DNA of 9,354 nt, from positions 1-9,354 of the forward strand of contig JASKZT010000317.1 of the NCBI GenBank assembly GCA_030145965.1, in the 5' to 3' direction. The translations under genes were made by a program, and so were the position numbers. Under the pieces are notes generated by a model that saw nothing but the letters and a program-made list of their open reading frames with translations, did not search any database and had not been told where the DNA came from. Positions 1 to 7,156 of the stretch are shown here, piece after piece (positions within the stretch are counted from its first letter, which is position 1; the number at the start of each line of letters is the position of its first letter). This DNA is from Ornithinimicrobium sp. (GTDB taxonomy: Bacteria; Actinomycetota; Actinomycetes; Actinomycetales; Dermatophilaceae).

Positions 1-480
1 CGCCAGCGCCCGCTCAAGAGCGCCTACCGCGAGGACCCGGGCACGGCCGTGGTGACCAGCACCGCGACCGCGCGGGTCGACCAGGAGGCGCTCACCGCCA
101 CGGTGCCGACGTGGGCCGGCGACGTCGTGGCGGGGCTGCACCCGGCGACCGGCGGGGACGGCACGCAGGCCTGCTCGGCCGACATCGTGCTCCAGGCGCT
201 CGTCGCCTGCGCCGGGGTCACCCTGGCCTCGGTGGCGACCGCGACGGGGGTGCAGGTGCGCTCCGCGTCGGTCACCGCGCACGGCACCTGGGACGCCCGC
301 GGCACGCTCGCCGTCGACCGCGAGGCGCCCGTCGGCCTCACGGACGTCGAGCTCGTCGTCGACCTGGACACCGACGCCGACGACGAGTCCGTGGCACGGC
401 TGCTGGAGCTGACCGAGCGCTACTGCGTCGTGGCCCGCACGCTGGCCGACCCGCCACCGGTCCGGGTGCGCCGGGCCTGA
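1..480 (+). CDS. OsmC family peroxidase-like protein (5' end missing)
   Basis: The frame is open from the first base of the window, so the true start lies upstream. The visible 159 residues begin with RQRPLKSAYREDP, which resembles the N-terminal region of actinobacterial OsmC-like proteins, so an internal start at the GTG at 49 would wrongly remove conserved sequence. OsmC/Ohr proteins are cytoplasmic thiol peroxidases that reduce organic hydroperoxides with a pair of cysteines. Both are present: C70 in the helix ALVACAGVTL and C142 in ERYCVVARTL. The second site usually reads C-P; here it is C-V. C58 is a further cysteine in the segment QACSAD. The gene ends at a TGA 10 bp before the oppositely oriented mnhG. 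The family call is firm. The substrate, and whether it is a true peroxidase or a divergent OsmC member, cannot be told from sequence. Confidence 0.85.
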   Translation, partial: RQRPLKSAYREDPGTAVVTSTATARVDQEALTATVPTWAGDVVAGLHPATGGDGTQACSADIVLQALVACAGVTLASVATATGVQVRSASVTAHGTWDARGTLAVDREAPVGLTDVELVVDLDTDADDESVARLLELTERYCVVARTLADPPPVRVRRA

Positions 481-486
481 GCCCGG
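471..486. terminator. Small hairpin between convergent osmC-like gene and mnhG
   Basis: CCGGGC (471-476) and GCCCGG (481-486) form a perfect 6 bp stem around the loop CTGA, which includes the osmC-like stop codon. It sits exactly in the 10 bp gap between two convergent genes, so it could serve as a bidirectional terminator. There is no T run on either side, and in DNA this GC-rich short palindromes arise by chance, so the call is tentative. Confidence 0.4.
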
Positions 487-490
487 GGGC

Positions 491-919
491 CTACGCCCGC
501 GGCTCGTCGCCGGCGGTGCGCGGGACGTCGGTGGAGGCCGCCGGCTCGCCGGTGGCCACGCGGGTCTGCCCGGTGCCGGGCTGGAGCCGACGGCCGTGGC
601 TGCCGAGGTGGATGTCGGCCAGCTCCACCTGGCCGGTGCGGAAACCGGCGCGGCCGACCATGTGCGCGCCGGCGGGGATCGTCAGCAGCTGGAAGACCCC
701 GATGAGCACGAGCATGCCGACGTCCAGGCCCGAGCGGGTGCGCAGGCCCACGCCGAGGATGACGAGCAGGACCCCCAGCACCTGTGGCTTGGTGCCCGCG
801 TGCATCCGGGTCAGCAGGTCGGGGAAGCGCACGAGGCCGATACCGGCCACGAGGCACAGCGCGGCCCCGAGCAGCACGAACACCAGGCCTGCGACGTCGG
901 CGACGGTCGTCCAGCTCAT
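491..919 (-). CDS. mnhG: Mrp antiporter subunit G (MnhG/MrpG)
   Basis: This 142-residue membrane protein is the last gene of the Mrp operon. It is recognised by the family signature GLVRFPDLLTRMHAGTKPQ (residues 28-46) between two of three predicted membrane helices (about 8-28, 45-60 and 67-88). MrpG is one of the small subunits needed to assemble the Mrp complex, which exchanges cytoplasmic Na+ (or another monovalent cation) for external protons. From about residue 100 there is a hydrophilic, low-complexity tail rich in Arg, Thr, Gly and Ala that family members often lack or vary in. The ATG start at 919 overlaps the mnhF stop by 4 nt (ATGA) and is preceded by GGAGGTG. The stop is TAG. The subunit assignment is secure from motif plus operon position. 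Confidence 0.95.
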   Translation of the reverse strand: MSWTTVADVAGLVFVLLGAALCLVAGIGLVRFPDLLTRMHAGTKPQVLGVLLVILGVGLRTRSGLDVGMLVLIGVFQLLTIPAGAHMVGRAGFRTGQVELADIHLGSHGRRLQPGTGQTRVATGEPAASTDVPRTAGDEPRA

Positions 920-1209
920 CGCGGCACCTCCGGGTCACGGTCACGGGCGACGAACCGCGCGACCGCGACCGAGCCCAGGAAGCCGACGAGGGACAGCGAG
1001 ATCAGCAGCGGCAGCGTCGTCGACCCGTCGGTCAGGGCCGCCTGGGCGCCCAGCGCGCAGACGACGATGGACACGAGCACGTCGCTGCCGACGACCCGGT
1101 CGAGCACGCTGGGGCCGATCGTGATGCGGGCCAGCGCGAGCAGCGCCGACGCGGCGAGCAGCGCGCCGATCGCCCAGGCGAGCACGGTCTCGAGCAGGTC
1201 CAGGCTCAT
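916..1209 (-). CDS. mnhF: Mrp antiporter subunit F (MnhF/MrpF)
   Basis: This 97-residue protein has three hydrophobic segments (about 8-27, 45-60 and 66-87) and the MrpF signature ARITIGPSVLDRVVGSDVL at residues 27-45, including the conserved acidic D37 and D43. MrpF is a small integral membrane subunit of the Mrp cation/proton antiporter. The start is the ATG at 1209: it gives the normal family length, sits four bases over the mnhE stop (ATGA), and follows GGAGGA at good spacing. The same frame stays open far upstream (to 1785) through mnhE, but that upstream stretch is Arg/Gly/Pro-rich shadow sequence with no family resemblance. Confidence 0.94.
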   Translation of the reverse strand: MSLDLLETVLAWAIGALLAASALLALARITIGPSVLDRVVGSDVLVSIVVCALGAQAALTDGSTTLPLLISLSLVGFLGSVAVARFVARDRDPEVPR

Positions 1210-1850
1210 CGTTCGTCCTCCGTCACGGCGTCGATGACAGCGCGCACCCCACGCGGGTCCCTGTCGGGGTCCTCCGGCTCCACCGTCGCGAAGCTCGGCT
1301 GCTCGCGCCGGCGGCGGGGGTCCAGCAGGGAGCCGGGGTCGGGGTGGAAGGCGCGCAGCACCCGCGCCTCCTGGGCCAGGACCCGCCGACGCACGGCCTG
1401 GGCCTGCCTGAGGGTGCTGACGTCCAGCGCGTGCACGGTGAGCAGCCGCTGGTGCGGCTCGAGGTCGATGACCACCGTGCCGGGGACGAGCGCGACCATC
1501 TCGGCGGTGATCGTCTGGAGCAGCTCCGTGTCCCCGGCCATCTCGATGTCCATGACGGCCCCGCGCGTCGTGGGACCGCGGGCGATGACGATCCAGGCCA
1601 CCTCGAGCGAGGCGACGACGAGGTCGTAGAGGAAGCGCGCGAGCAGCACGACCGTGGCCAGGGGCCGCACGACGAGGCGGACCTGGACCCGCGGCAGCGG
1701 GAAGAGCACGAGCACGGCGAGGGCCACGAGGACGCCACCGACGATCGTCACCGGCGTGGGGACTCCGCCCCAGAGCAGCACCCACACGGCGGTGAGCCAG
1801 AGGACCGAGCCCCAGGCGACCCGGCCGCGGCGGCGGGTGGACCTCTGCAT
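1206..1850 (-). CDS. mnhE: Mrp antiporter subunit E (MnhE/MrpE)
   Basis: This 214-residue protein starts with a short basic N-terminus (QRSTRRRGR) followed by hydrophobic segments at about 14-29, 33-52 and 62-90. The soluble part has the MrpE pattern of an ITAEMVALVPGT segment (114-125) and LLTVHALDV (136-144), matching the family's 'ITLTPGT...vH.ld' arrangement. MrpE is a structural subunit of the Mrp Na+/H+ antiporter. The C-terminus (about 170-214) is hydrophilic and charged (many Arg, Asp, Glu) and longer than in short family members. The ATG at 1850 shares one base with the mnhD stop (TGATG) and is preceded by GGGGGTGA. The frame is open much further upstream, but that is out-of-frame mnhD sequence. 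Confidence 0.93.
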   Translation of the reverse strand: MQRSTRRRGRVAWGSVLWLTAVWVLLWGGVPTPVTIVGGVLVALAVLVLFPLPRVQVRLVVRPLATVVLLARFLYDLVVASLEVAWIVIARGPTTRGAVMDIEMAGDTELLQTITAEMVALVPGTVVIDLEPHQRLLTVHALDVSTLRQAQAVRRRVLAQEARVLRAFHPDPGSLLDPRRRREQPSFATVEPEDPDRDPRGVRAVIDAVTEDER

Positions 1851-3403
1851 CACAGCGTCACCCCCGGCCCGAGCACGGCGTCGAGGTAGGGCTGGCGCAT
1901 CATGAGGTCCACCGCCGCGCGGGTGGTGATGTCGTACAGCGGGCCGGCGACGACGCTCAGCGCCACGGTCACGGCGACGAGGGCCGTCGTGGGCACGAGC
2001 ACGCCCAGGCCCAGGGCCTGGTGGTGGCCGCCGCGGATCGGGCCGCTGCCGGTGATGCCCTCGGGGTTCTCGGACCAGAAGGCCCGGCCCCAGACGCGGG
2101 CGACGGCATACAGGGTGAGCAGCGAGGTGACGACCGAGGCCACGACGACGACCATGGCCAGCCAGGTGCCATCGTCCACGCCCGCCTGGAGGAGACCGAC
2201 CTTGCCGAGGAAGCCGGTGAAGGGCGGGATGCCGCCGAGGTTCATGGCCGGGATGAAGAAGAGGATCCCGACGATCGGGGAGATGCGGGCCAGGTTGCCG
2301 AGCCTGGCCGTGTCGCTGGAACCGCCGACGCGCTCGATCAGACCGGTCACGAGGAACAGCGTGGTCTGGATGAGGATGTGGTGCACCACGTAGAAGATCG
2401 CGGCGGCCAGCCCGATCGTCGACCCGACGGCGATGCCGAAGAGCATGTAGCCGATGTGGCTGACGAGGGTGAAGGACAGCATCCGCTTGATGTCGTCCTG
2501 CACGATCGCGCCGAGGATGCCGACCACCATCGTCAGCAGCGCCGCCCACAGCAGCAGCTCCTCGAGGCGCGACGTGGGGAAGAGCAGCGTCTGCACCCGG
2601 ATGATCGCGTAGATGCCGACCTTGGTGAGCAGGCCCGCGAACACGGCCGTGATGGGCGCCGGCGCCGTCGGGTAGGAGTCCGGCAGCCAGCCCGACATCG
2701 GGAAGACCGCGGCCTTGACGGCGAAGCCGATGAGCAGCATGAGCTGGAGCACGGCGATCGTGCTGCCGGGCAGCTCGCCGATGCGCTGCGCCAGGAGGGC
2801 CAGGTTGATCGTGCCGGTGGCCGAGTAGACCAGGCTGATCGCCATGAGGAAGATCAGCGAGGAGAGCAGGGAGACCAGCACGTAGGTGGTGCCGGCGCGC
2901 ACCCGCTCGGCGGTGCCGCCGAGGGTGAGGAGCACGAAGCTGGCGGCCAGCAGCATCTCGAAGCCGACGTAGATGTGGAACAGGTCCCCGGAGATGAAGG
3001 TCGTCGTCACGCCCGCCGCGAGGACGAGGATCGTGGGGTGGAAGACCGGTAGCGGGGAGTGCCCGTCGCTCTCGTCGTCGAAGGAGCTCTGGCCCTGGCC
3101 GATGGAGTACCCGAGCACACCCATGGTCACCGTCGTGGACACGATGACCATGAGGGCGGCCAGCCGGTCGACCACCAGCACGATGCCCTCCCAGGGCAGC
3201 CACCCCCCGACGTAGACGACCTGGGCGCCCTGCTGGTCGGCGGCCCACAGGAGGACGCCGGCGAGGACGAGCATGGCGCCGAGCACCGTCATGCTCACCA
3301 CGCGCTGCACCCAGGTGCGTCCCGCCGCCGCGAGGGCCAGGCCCGCGCCGACGAGCGGCAGCAGCACGAGGAGCGGCACCATCCAGGCGTAGGTGGTGAT
3401 CAT
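1850..3403 (-). CDS. mnhD: Mrp antiporter subunit D (MnhD/MrpD), NuoN/NuoM-like
   Basis: This 517-residue, highly hydrophobic protein belongs to the proton-translocating subunit family shared with complex I NuoL/M/N (Proton_antipo_M domain, about residues 140-420). Key ionisable positions are visible: E149 in YVGFEMLLAASF (TM5 Glu), K230 in GFAVKAAVFPMSGWLPDSY, K261 in LLTKVGIY, K306 in VQDDIKRMLSF, H341/H342 in VVHHILIQTTLFL and K401 in GFLGKVGL. These form the predicted hydrophilic ion path across the membrane. Q346 replaces the Lys seen at the comparable TM10 place in many relatives; I recall this as usual for actinobacterial MnhD. Residues 106-120 form a short acidic loop. The ATG at 3403 overlaps the mnhC stop by 4 nt. 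It is a MnhD rather than a NuoN because of its place between mnhC and mnhE. Confidence 0.96.
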   Translation of the reverse strand: MITTYAWMVPLLVLLPLVGAGLALAAAGRTWVQRVVSMTVLGAMLVLAGVLLWAADQQGAQVVYVGGWLPWEGIVLVVDRLAALMVIVSTTVTMGVLGYSIGQGQSSFDDESDGHSPLPVFHPTILVLAAGVTTTFISGDLFHIYVGFEMLLAASFVLLTLGGTAERVRAGTTYVLVSLLSSLIFLMAISLVYSATGTINLALLAQRIGELPGSTIAVLQLMLLIGFAVKAAVFPMSGWLPDSYPTAPAPITAVFAGLLTKVGIYAIIRVQTLLFPTSRLEELLLWAALLTMVVGILGAIVQDDIKRMLSFTLVSHIGYMLFGIAVGSTIGLAAAIFYVVHHILIQTTLFLVTGLIERVGGSSDTARLGNLARISPIVGILFFIPAMNLGGIPPFTGFLGKVGLLQAGVDDGTWLAMVVVVASVVTSLLTLYAVARVWGRAFWSENPEGITGSGPIRGGHHQALGLGVLVPTTALVAVTVALSVVAGPLYDITTRAAVDLMMRQPYLDAVLGPGVTL

Positions 3404-4035
3404 CGCCGGCCCCCCTCGTCGTCGTGGGTGGCGGGGTCGGGCTGGGGCACGGTGTCGCCGTCGGCCGCGTCGGCCCCGGCGCTGACGCCGTGCTCCTCCT
3501 CCTCCGGGTCGGCGAGCGAGGCGTCGCCGGAGTCGCCCATCCCGGAGGCGGCGTCGACCATGCCCTGCTCCTGCCGCTCGCGCCCGTCGCCGTCCTCGTG
3601 GTAGCTGCTCTCGGTGCGCTCGCCCTCGGCGGCGATCTCCTCGGCCAGGTCGCGCGCCGAGGGGCTGCCGATGTCGTCGGCCTCGGCCCGGGCGTGGATG
3701 CGCGCCGACTCCAGGTCGTCGCCGACCAGGTCCAGGCCGGACAGCTGACGCCCGCGGTGGGCGAGGGCCAGGACGAAGGCGGTCAGGCCCAGGGTGATGA
3801 CGATCGCCGTCAGCACCAGCGCCTGCGGCACCGGGTCGGCCATCGGCTCCTCCGAGGACCCGACGATCGGTGGTGCACCGGCGGGGCCCGAGGCGACGAT
3901 GAAGAGCAGGTTGGCACCGTTGCTCAGGAGCAGGAAGCCCATGAGCGCGCGGACCAGCGACCGGGACAGGAACAGGTAGGTGCCTGTGGCGATGAGTGTC
4001 GAGGCCACGAGGACCGTCGTGATGTTGGGACTCAC
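3400..4035 (-). CDS. mnhC: Mrp antiporter subunit C (MnhC/MrpC), NuoK-like, with acidic C-terminal tail
   Basis: The first ~95 residues are a NuoK-like three-helix membrane domain (about 6-24, 28-49 and 71-93), with the family segments ALMGFLLLSNGANLLF and DPVPQALVLTAIVI. MrpC pairs with MrpA and MrpD in the antiporter membrane arm. The protein is 211 residues, about twice the ~110-residue core. The extra ~105 residues are hydrophilic, rich in Glu, Asp, Ala and Ser, with an uninterrupted EEEE stretch (179-182), and look disordered and cytoplasmic. The start is a GTG at 4035 that overlaps the mnhA stop by 4 nt (GTGA), with GAGGAGG six bases upstream. No later start would keep the first helix. 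The core function is certain; the tail's role is unknown. Confidence 0.94.
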   Translation of the reverse strand: MSPNITTVLVASTLIATGTYLFLSRSLVRALMGFLLLSNGANLLFIVASGPAGAPPIVGSSEEPMADPVPQALVLTAIVITLGLTAFVLALAHRGRQLSGLDLVGDDLESARIHARAEADDIGSPSARDLAEEIAAEGERTESSYHEDGDGRERQEQGMVDAASGMGDSGDASLADPEEEEHGVSAGADAADGDTVPQPDPATHDDEGGRR

Positions 4036-6956
4036 CGGCGTGCCTCCTCGCGCTCGTCGGCCAGGTCGCGCTCGGCGCGGATCTGGTCGTCGATCCCCGA
4101 GCCGAAGCTGCGCAGGATGTCGAGCATCAGCCCGAGGACGACGAGGTAGACCCCGAGGTCGAAGAGCAGGGAGGTGACGATGTGGACGTCACCCAGCAGG
4201 GGGACGTGCACGTCGGCGATCCAGGTGCGCAGCGGCGGCGAGCCTGCCAGCATCGGCAGACCGGCCGAGCCGGCGGCGATGAAGAGGCCGGTGCCCAGCA
4301 GCGCCGCCGGGCGCACCGGCAGGGCCGCCCGCAGCTCCGCGCCGTAGCCCGCGAGGTAGCGCAGGCACAGCGCCAGGCCGCCGACGATGCCGGCCGCGAA
4401 CCCGCCGCCCGGGTCGTTGTGGCCCGAGAAGAGCAGGTAGACCGACCACAGCATGATCGTGTGGAAGACCAGGTGGGTGACGATCTCCAGGATCGTCGAG
4501 CGCCGGTCGGGGTCGAGCACGTCGGTGCCGGAGATCCAGGAGGTGCCCGAAGGGGTCACCGGCTCGGCGTCGGGCTCGACGCGGTTGCCGGACCACCGGG
4601 TCCGCCGCGCCCGCAGCAGGCCCTGGGCCGCGCGCTGGAGGTTGTCGTCGCGCAGGAAGATCAGGCTGGCGACACCGGTGGCGGTGGCCAGGACGACCGA
4701 CAGCTCACCCATCGTGTCCCAGGCGCGGACGTCCACGAGGATGACGTTGACGATGTTGTGGCCGCCGCCGTACTCGACCGCGCGCTCCGGCAGCCCCTCG
4801 CCTGCGGGCGCGTGGACCCGGGCAGCGGCGGCGACGAGGGCCAGCATCCCCATGGTCGCGCCCACGGCGACGCCGAGGAGGGCCCGCAGGCGACGGGTCA
4901 TCCGGCTGGGGTCGTCGGGGAAGCGGCCGGACAGGCGGCGCAGCACCAGCACGAGGACGACGAGCGTGACCGTCTCGACCAGGAGCTGGGTCAGGGCCAG
5001 GTCGGGCGCCCCGTGCAGCAGGAAGAGGATCGCCGTGCCGTAGCCGGTGACGCTGACGAGGAAGACGGCGCGCAGGCGGCGGCGCGCCCTCGTCGCGAGG
5101 AAGGCGGCCAGCACCACGAGCAGCGCGGTCATGATCTGCGCCGGGGAGTCGCTCCAGCGCACGCGCTCGGGCCAGACGATCTCGCGGGTCAGCAGCGTCG
5201 TGCCGAGCAGGACGACGACGACGGTGAAGATGGTGCCCAGGAGGACGGGCAGCGAGCCACGCTGCATGAAGCCGGTGGTCTCCAGCGCCGCCCGGTCCAC
5301 GCCGCGCATGAGGTGGTGGTAGGCCCGGCCGGCGTCGAAGGGCACGAGCGGGACCGGCACCTCGACCGGGCGGCGGACCTGGGCCCACCACCACAGCAGA
5401 CCCAGGGTCCAGATGCCGAGGGAGACGAACAGCGGGGTGCCGAGCCCGTGCCACAGGCCCAGGTGGACCTCGTAGGTGTCCGGGACCAGCTGCACGGTCA
5501 CGGTGTGCGGCTCGAGGACCTTCTCCAGGCTCTTCGAGGTCAGGCCCAGGACGAGGCCGCCCAGGGACAGCACCGCGGGCACCCCGACGAGGACCCGGCT
5601 GGGCCGGTGCCAGCGCAGCGGCGTGGTCTTGCCGGCCGGCGGGCGGGCCCCGTCGGTGAAGGCACCCCAGACGAAGCGGGTGGAGTAGGCCATCGTCAGC
5701 ACCGAGCCGAGGACGACCGCCACGCCGGCGGCGCCCTGCAGCGACCACCAGCCGTCGGCGGGGTGGACGACGGCCGCGATGGCCGCCTCCTTGCCGACGA
5801 AGCCCAGGAGCACGGGCAGGCCGGCCATCGACATCGCCGACAGCGTCGCGAAGGTCGCCAGGACCGGCATCTTCTGCCTCACCCCGACCAGGCGGCGGAT
5901 GTCGCGCGTGCCGGTCGCGTGGTCGATCGTGCCGACCGTGAGGAAGAGGCTGGACTTGAAGAGCGCGTGAGCCAGCACGAGCGTCAGGCCGGCGAGCGTC
6001 GCCCCGGCGCTGCCGTAGCCCAGGAGCAGGATGAGGAACCCCAGCTGGCTGACCGTGCCGTAGGCGAGCAGCAGCTTGAGGTCGTTCTGCCGCGTCGCGC
6101 GGAAGGCGCCGAGCAGCATCGTGGCGCCACCGAGGACGAGGACCACGACCTGCCAGGCCGGCAGGTCGGCATACCCCGGCGCGAAGCGCGCCACGAGGTA
6201 GACGCCGGCCTTGACCATGGCCGCCGCGTGCAGGTAGGCGCTGATCGGCGTGGGCGCGACCATGGCGCCCGGCAGCCAGAAGTGGAAGGGGATGAGCGCG
6301 GACTTGGTGACCGCCCCGACGAGGAGCAGCACGATGCCGACGGTGACGGCCGGCGACGTCGCCGGGTGGGCGACGACCTCGCTGATGACGTAGGTCCCGT
6401 GCGCGTGGCCGAGCATGATGATGCCCACGAGCATCGTCAGGCCACCCGCGGTCGTGACGATCAGCGCCTGCTTGGCCGCCCGGGTGCTCGCCGCGCTCGT
6501 CGACAGGTAGCCGATCAGCAGGAAGGACAGGACGGTCGTGATCTCCCAGAAGACGTAGAGCAGGAGCATGTCGTCGGCGGTGACGAGGCCGAGCATGGCA
6601 CCGGCGAAGGCGACCAGGCTCGAGGCCAGCAGACCGACGTTCTTCTTGCCGTCGTCCTCGACGTAGTGGGCGCAGTAGAGCAGCACGAGCGCGCCGACGA
6701 GGGAGACGACCAGCGTCATCACCCAGGACAGGGTGTCCATCCGGAAGACGAGGTCCATGCCCAGGCCACCGACCCAGGCGAGGCGCTCGCGGTAGGGCTC
6801 CTCGCTGCCCGCGGCCGACATCTGGGTCAGGGCCCAGACGGCGGCCGCGACCGGTGCCAGAGCAAGCACCCCGAAGGCCCGGGAGCCGATGCGACGCACG
6901 AGCGACGGAGCCACGACCGCAGCGCCCAGGTGCAGAAGCAGAAGGGCGACGATCAC
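4032..6956 (-). CDS. mnhA: Mrp antiporter subunit A with fused subunit B (MnhA-MnhB)
   Basis: The 974-residue protein is the largest Mrp subunit. Residues ~65-430 are the NuoL-like proton/cation antiporter core with E138 (YVFWEITTVLSF), K218 (AVTKSALIPFHFWLPG), H243 and K249 (YLHAAAMVKAGVYL), K334 (LFKSSLFLTVG) and K389 (GFVGKE). Residues ~605-675 are the MrpA-specific DUF4040-type region with E661 (LLVETVTL). Residues ~690-770 are the second MrpA C-terminal domain, with HNIVNVILVDVRAWDTMGE (D742, R744, D747, E751). After a polar linker (~783-818), residues 820-950 match MrpB (STILEIVTHLVFHTIMLWSVYLL, GHNDPGGGFAAGIVGG). No separate mnhB exists in the operon, so the fusion supplies it. The GTG start at 6956 follows GAGGAGGG with a 9-nt spacer; it is the first gene of the operon. 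Confidence 0.97.
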   Translation of the reverse strand: MIVALLLLHLGAAVVAPSLVRRIGSRAFGVLALAPVAAAVWALTQMSAAGSEEPYRERLAWVGGLGMDLVFRMDTLSWVMTLVVSLVGALVLLYCAHYVEDDGKKNVGLLASSLVAFAGAMLGLVTADDMLLLYVFWEITTVLSFLLIGYLSTSAASTRAAKQALIVTTAGGLTMLVGIIMLGHAHGTYVISEVVAHPATSPAVTVGIVLLLVGAVTKSALIPFHFWLPGAMVAPTPISAYLHAAAMVKAGVYLVARFAPGYADLPAWQVVVLVLGGATMLLGAFRATRQNDLKLLLAYGTVSQLGFLILLLGYGSAGATLAGLTLVLAHALFKSSLFLTVGTIDHATGTRDIRRLVGVRQKMPVLATFATLSAMSMAGLPVLLGFVGKEAAIAAVVHPADGWWSLQGAAGVAVVLGSVLTMAYSTRFVWGAFTDGARPPAGKTTPLRWHRPSRVLVGVPAVLSLGGLVLGLTSKSLEKVLEPHTVTVQLVPDTYEVHLGLWHGLGTPLFVSLGIWTLGLLWWWAQVRRPVEVPVPLVPFDAGRAYHHLMRGVDRAALETTGFMQRGSLPVLLGTIFTVVVVLLGTTLLTREIVWPERVRWSDSPAQIMTALLVVLAAFLATRARRRLRAVFLVSVTGYGTAILFLLHGAPDLALTQLLVETVTLVVLVLVLRRLSGRFPDDPSRMTRRLRALLGVAVGATMGMLALVAAAARVHAPAGEGLPERAVEYGGGHNIVNVILVDVRAWDTMGELSVVLATATGVASLIFLRDDNLQRAAQGLLRARRTRWSGNRVEPDAEPVTPSGTSWISGTDVLDPDRRSTILEIVTHLVFHTIMLWSVYLLFSGHNDPGGGFAAGIVGGLALCLRYLAGYGAELRAALPVRPAALLGTGLFIAAGSAGLPMLAGSPPLRTWIADVHVPLLGDVHIVTSLLFDLGVYLVVLGLMLDILRSFGSGIDDQIRAERDLADEREEARR

Positions 6957-6965
6957 GTGGAAGGG

Positions 6966-6973
6966 CCCTCCTC
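6966..6973 (-). promoter_or_regulatory. Ribosome binding site of mnhA
   Basis: On the minus strand GAGGAGGG lies nine bases before the GTG at 6956. It supports that GTG as the true start of the antiporter operon's first gene. It is a near-perfect anti-16S complement, so translation initiation here should be strong despite the GTG. Confidence 0.75.
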
Positions 6974-6997
6974 TGGGTGGCAGGCGGCGTGCGCGCC

Positions 6998-7003
6998 AGT
7001 CTA
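6998..7003 (-). promoter_or_regulatory. Candidate -10 element for the mnh operon
   Basis: On the minus strand the hexamer TAGACT, in the context GGTAGACTGG, fits the TANNNT pattern of vegetative actinobacterial promoters. It lies about 42 bp ahead of the mnhA start, giving a plausible leader of some 35 nt. No good -35 is visible at 16-18 bp (the sequence there is AAAGGT). This would be the only promoter needed for the whole six-gene operon, as the downstream junctions all overlap. Assigned by eye only. Confidence 0.4.
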
Positions 7004-7081
7004 CCGGTCGCGGGTCGCCGACCTTTCACCCGGTGCGGAGGACCCGGGCACCCTCCGACGCGTCCTGCACCGGCACGCGAA

Positions 7082-7110
7082 CGGCCCCGGACCCGCGAGG
7101 AGCGGGGCCG
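7082..7110 (-). terminator. Terminator of the rpsF-ssb-rpsR-rplI operon
   Basis: CGGCCCCG (7082-7089) and CGGGGCCG (7103-7110) form a perfect 8 bp GC stem with a 13-nt loop. It begins 46 nt after the rplI stop codon and lies upstream of the candidate mnhA promoter, where a terminator separating the two units is expected. On the minus strand it is followed by TTCG rather than a U tract, as is common for terminators in high-GC actinobacteria. The rest of the 200 bp gap (6957-7156) holds the mnhA leader and promoter and no gene that I can support. Confidence 0.55.
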
Positions 7111-7156
7111 GGGCCGGGCGTGCCGGGCCCTGCGTGCGAGGGCCTGGCCGGCCGCC

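Noticed and set aside
111..1124. A 337-codon plus-strand open frame across the osmC-like gene, mnhG and part of mnhF
   Set aside because: It overlaps the osmC-like gene in another frame and runs antisense into mnhG/mnhF; the product is Arg/Pro/Gly low complexity.
2021..3052. A 343-codon plus-strand open frame within mnhD
   Set aside because: It is antisense to mnhD, and its Asp/Glu/Arg/His/Gln-rich translation reflects the complement of hydrophobic codons; no motif and no start context.
1850..6956. Respiratory complex I genes (nuoK, nuoL, nuoN)
   Set aside because: The NuoL/N/K-like proteins are accompanied by MnhE, F and G and a MnhB domain in Mrp order, with no NADH or Fe-S subunits, so the antiporter is the right call.
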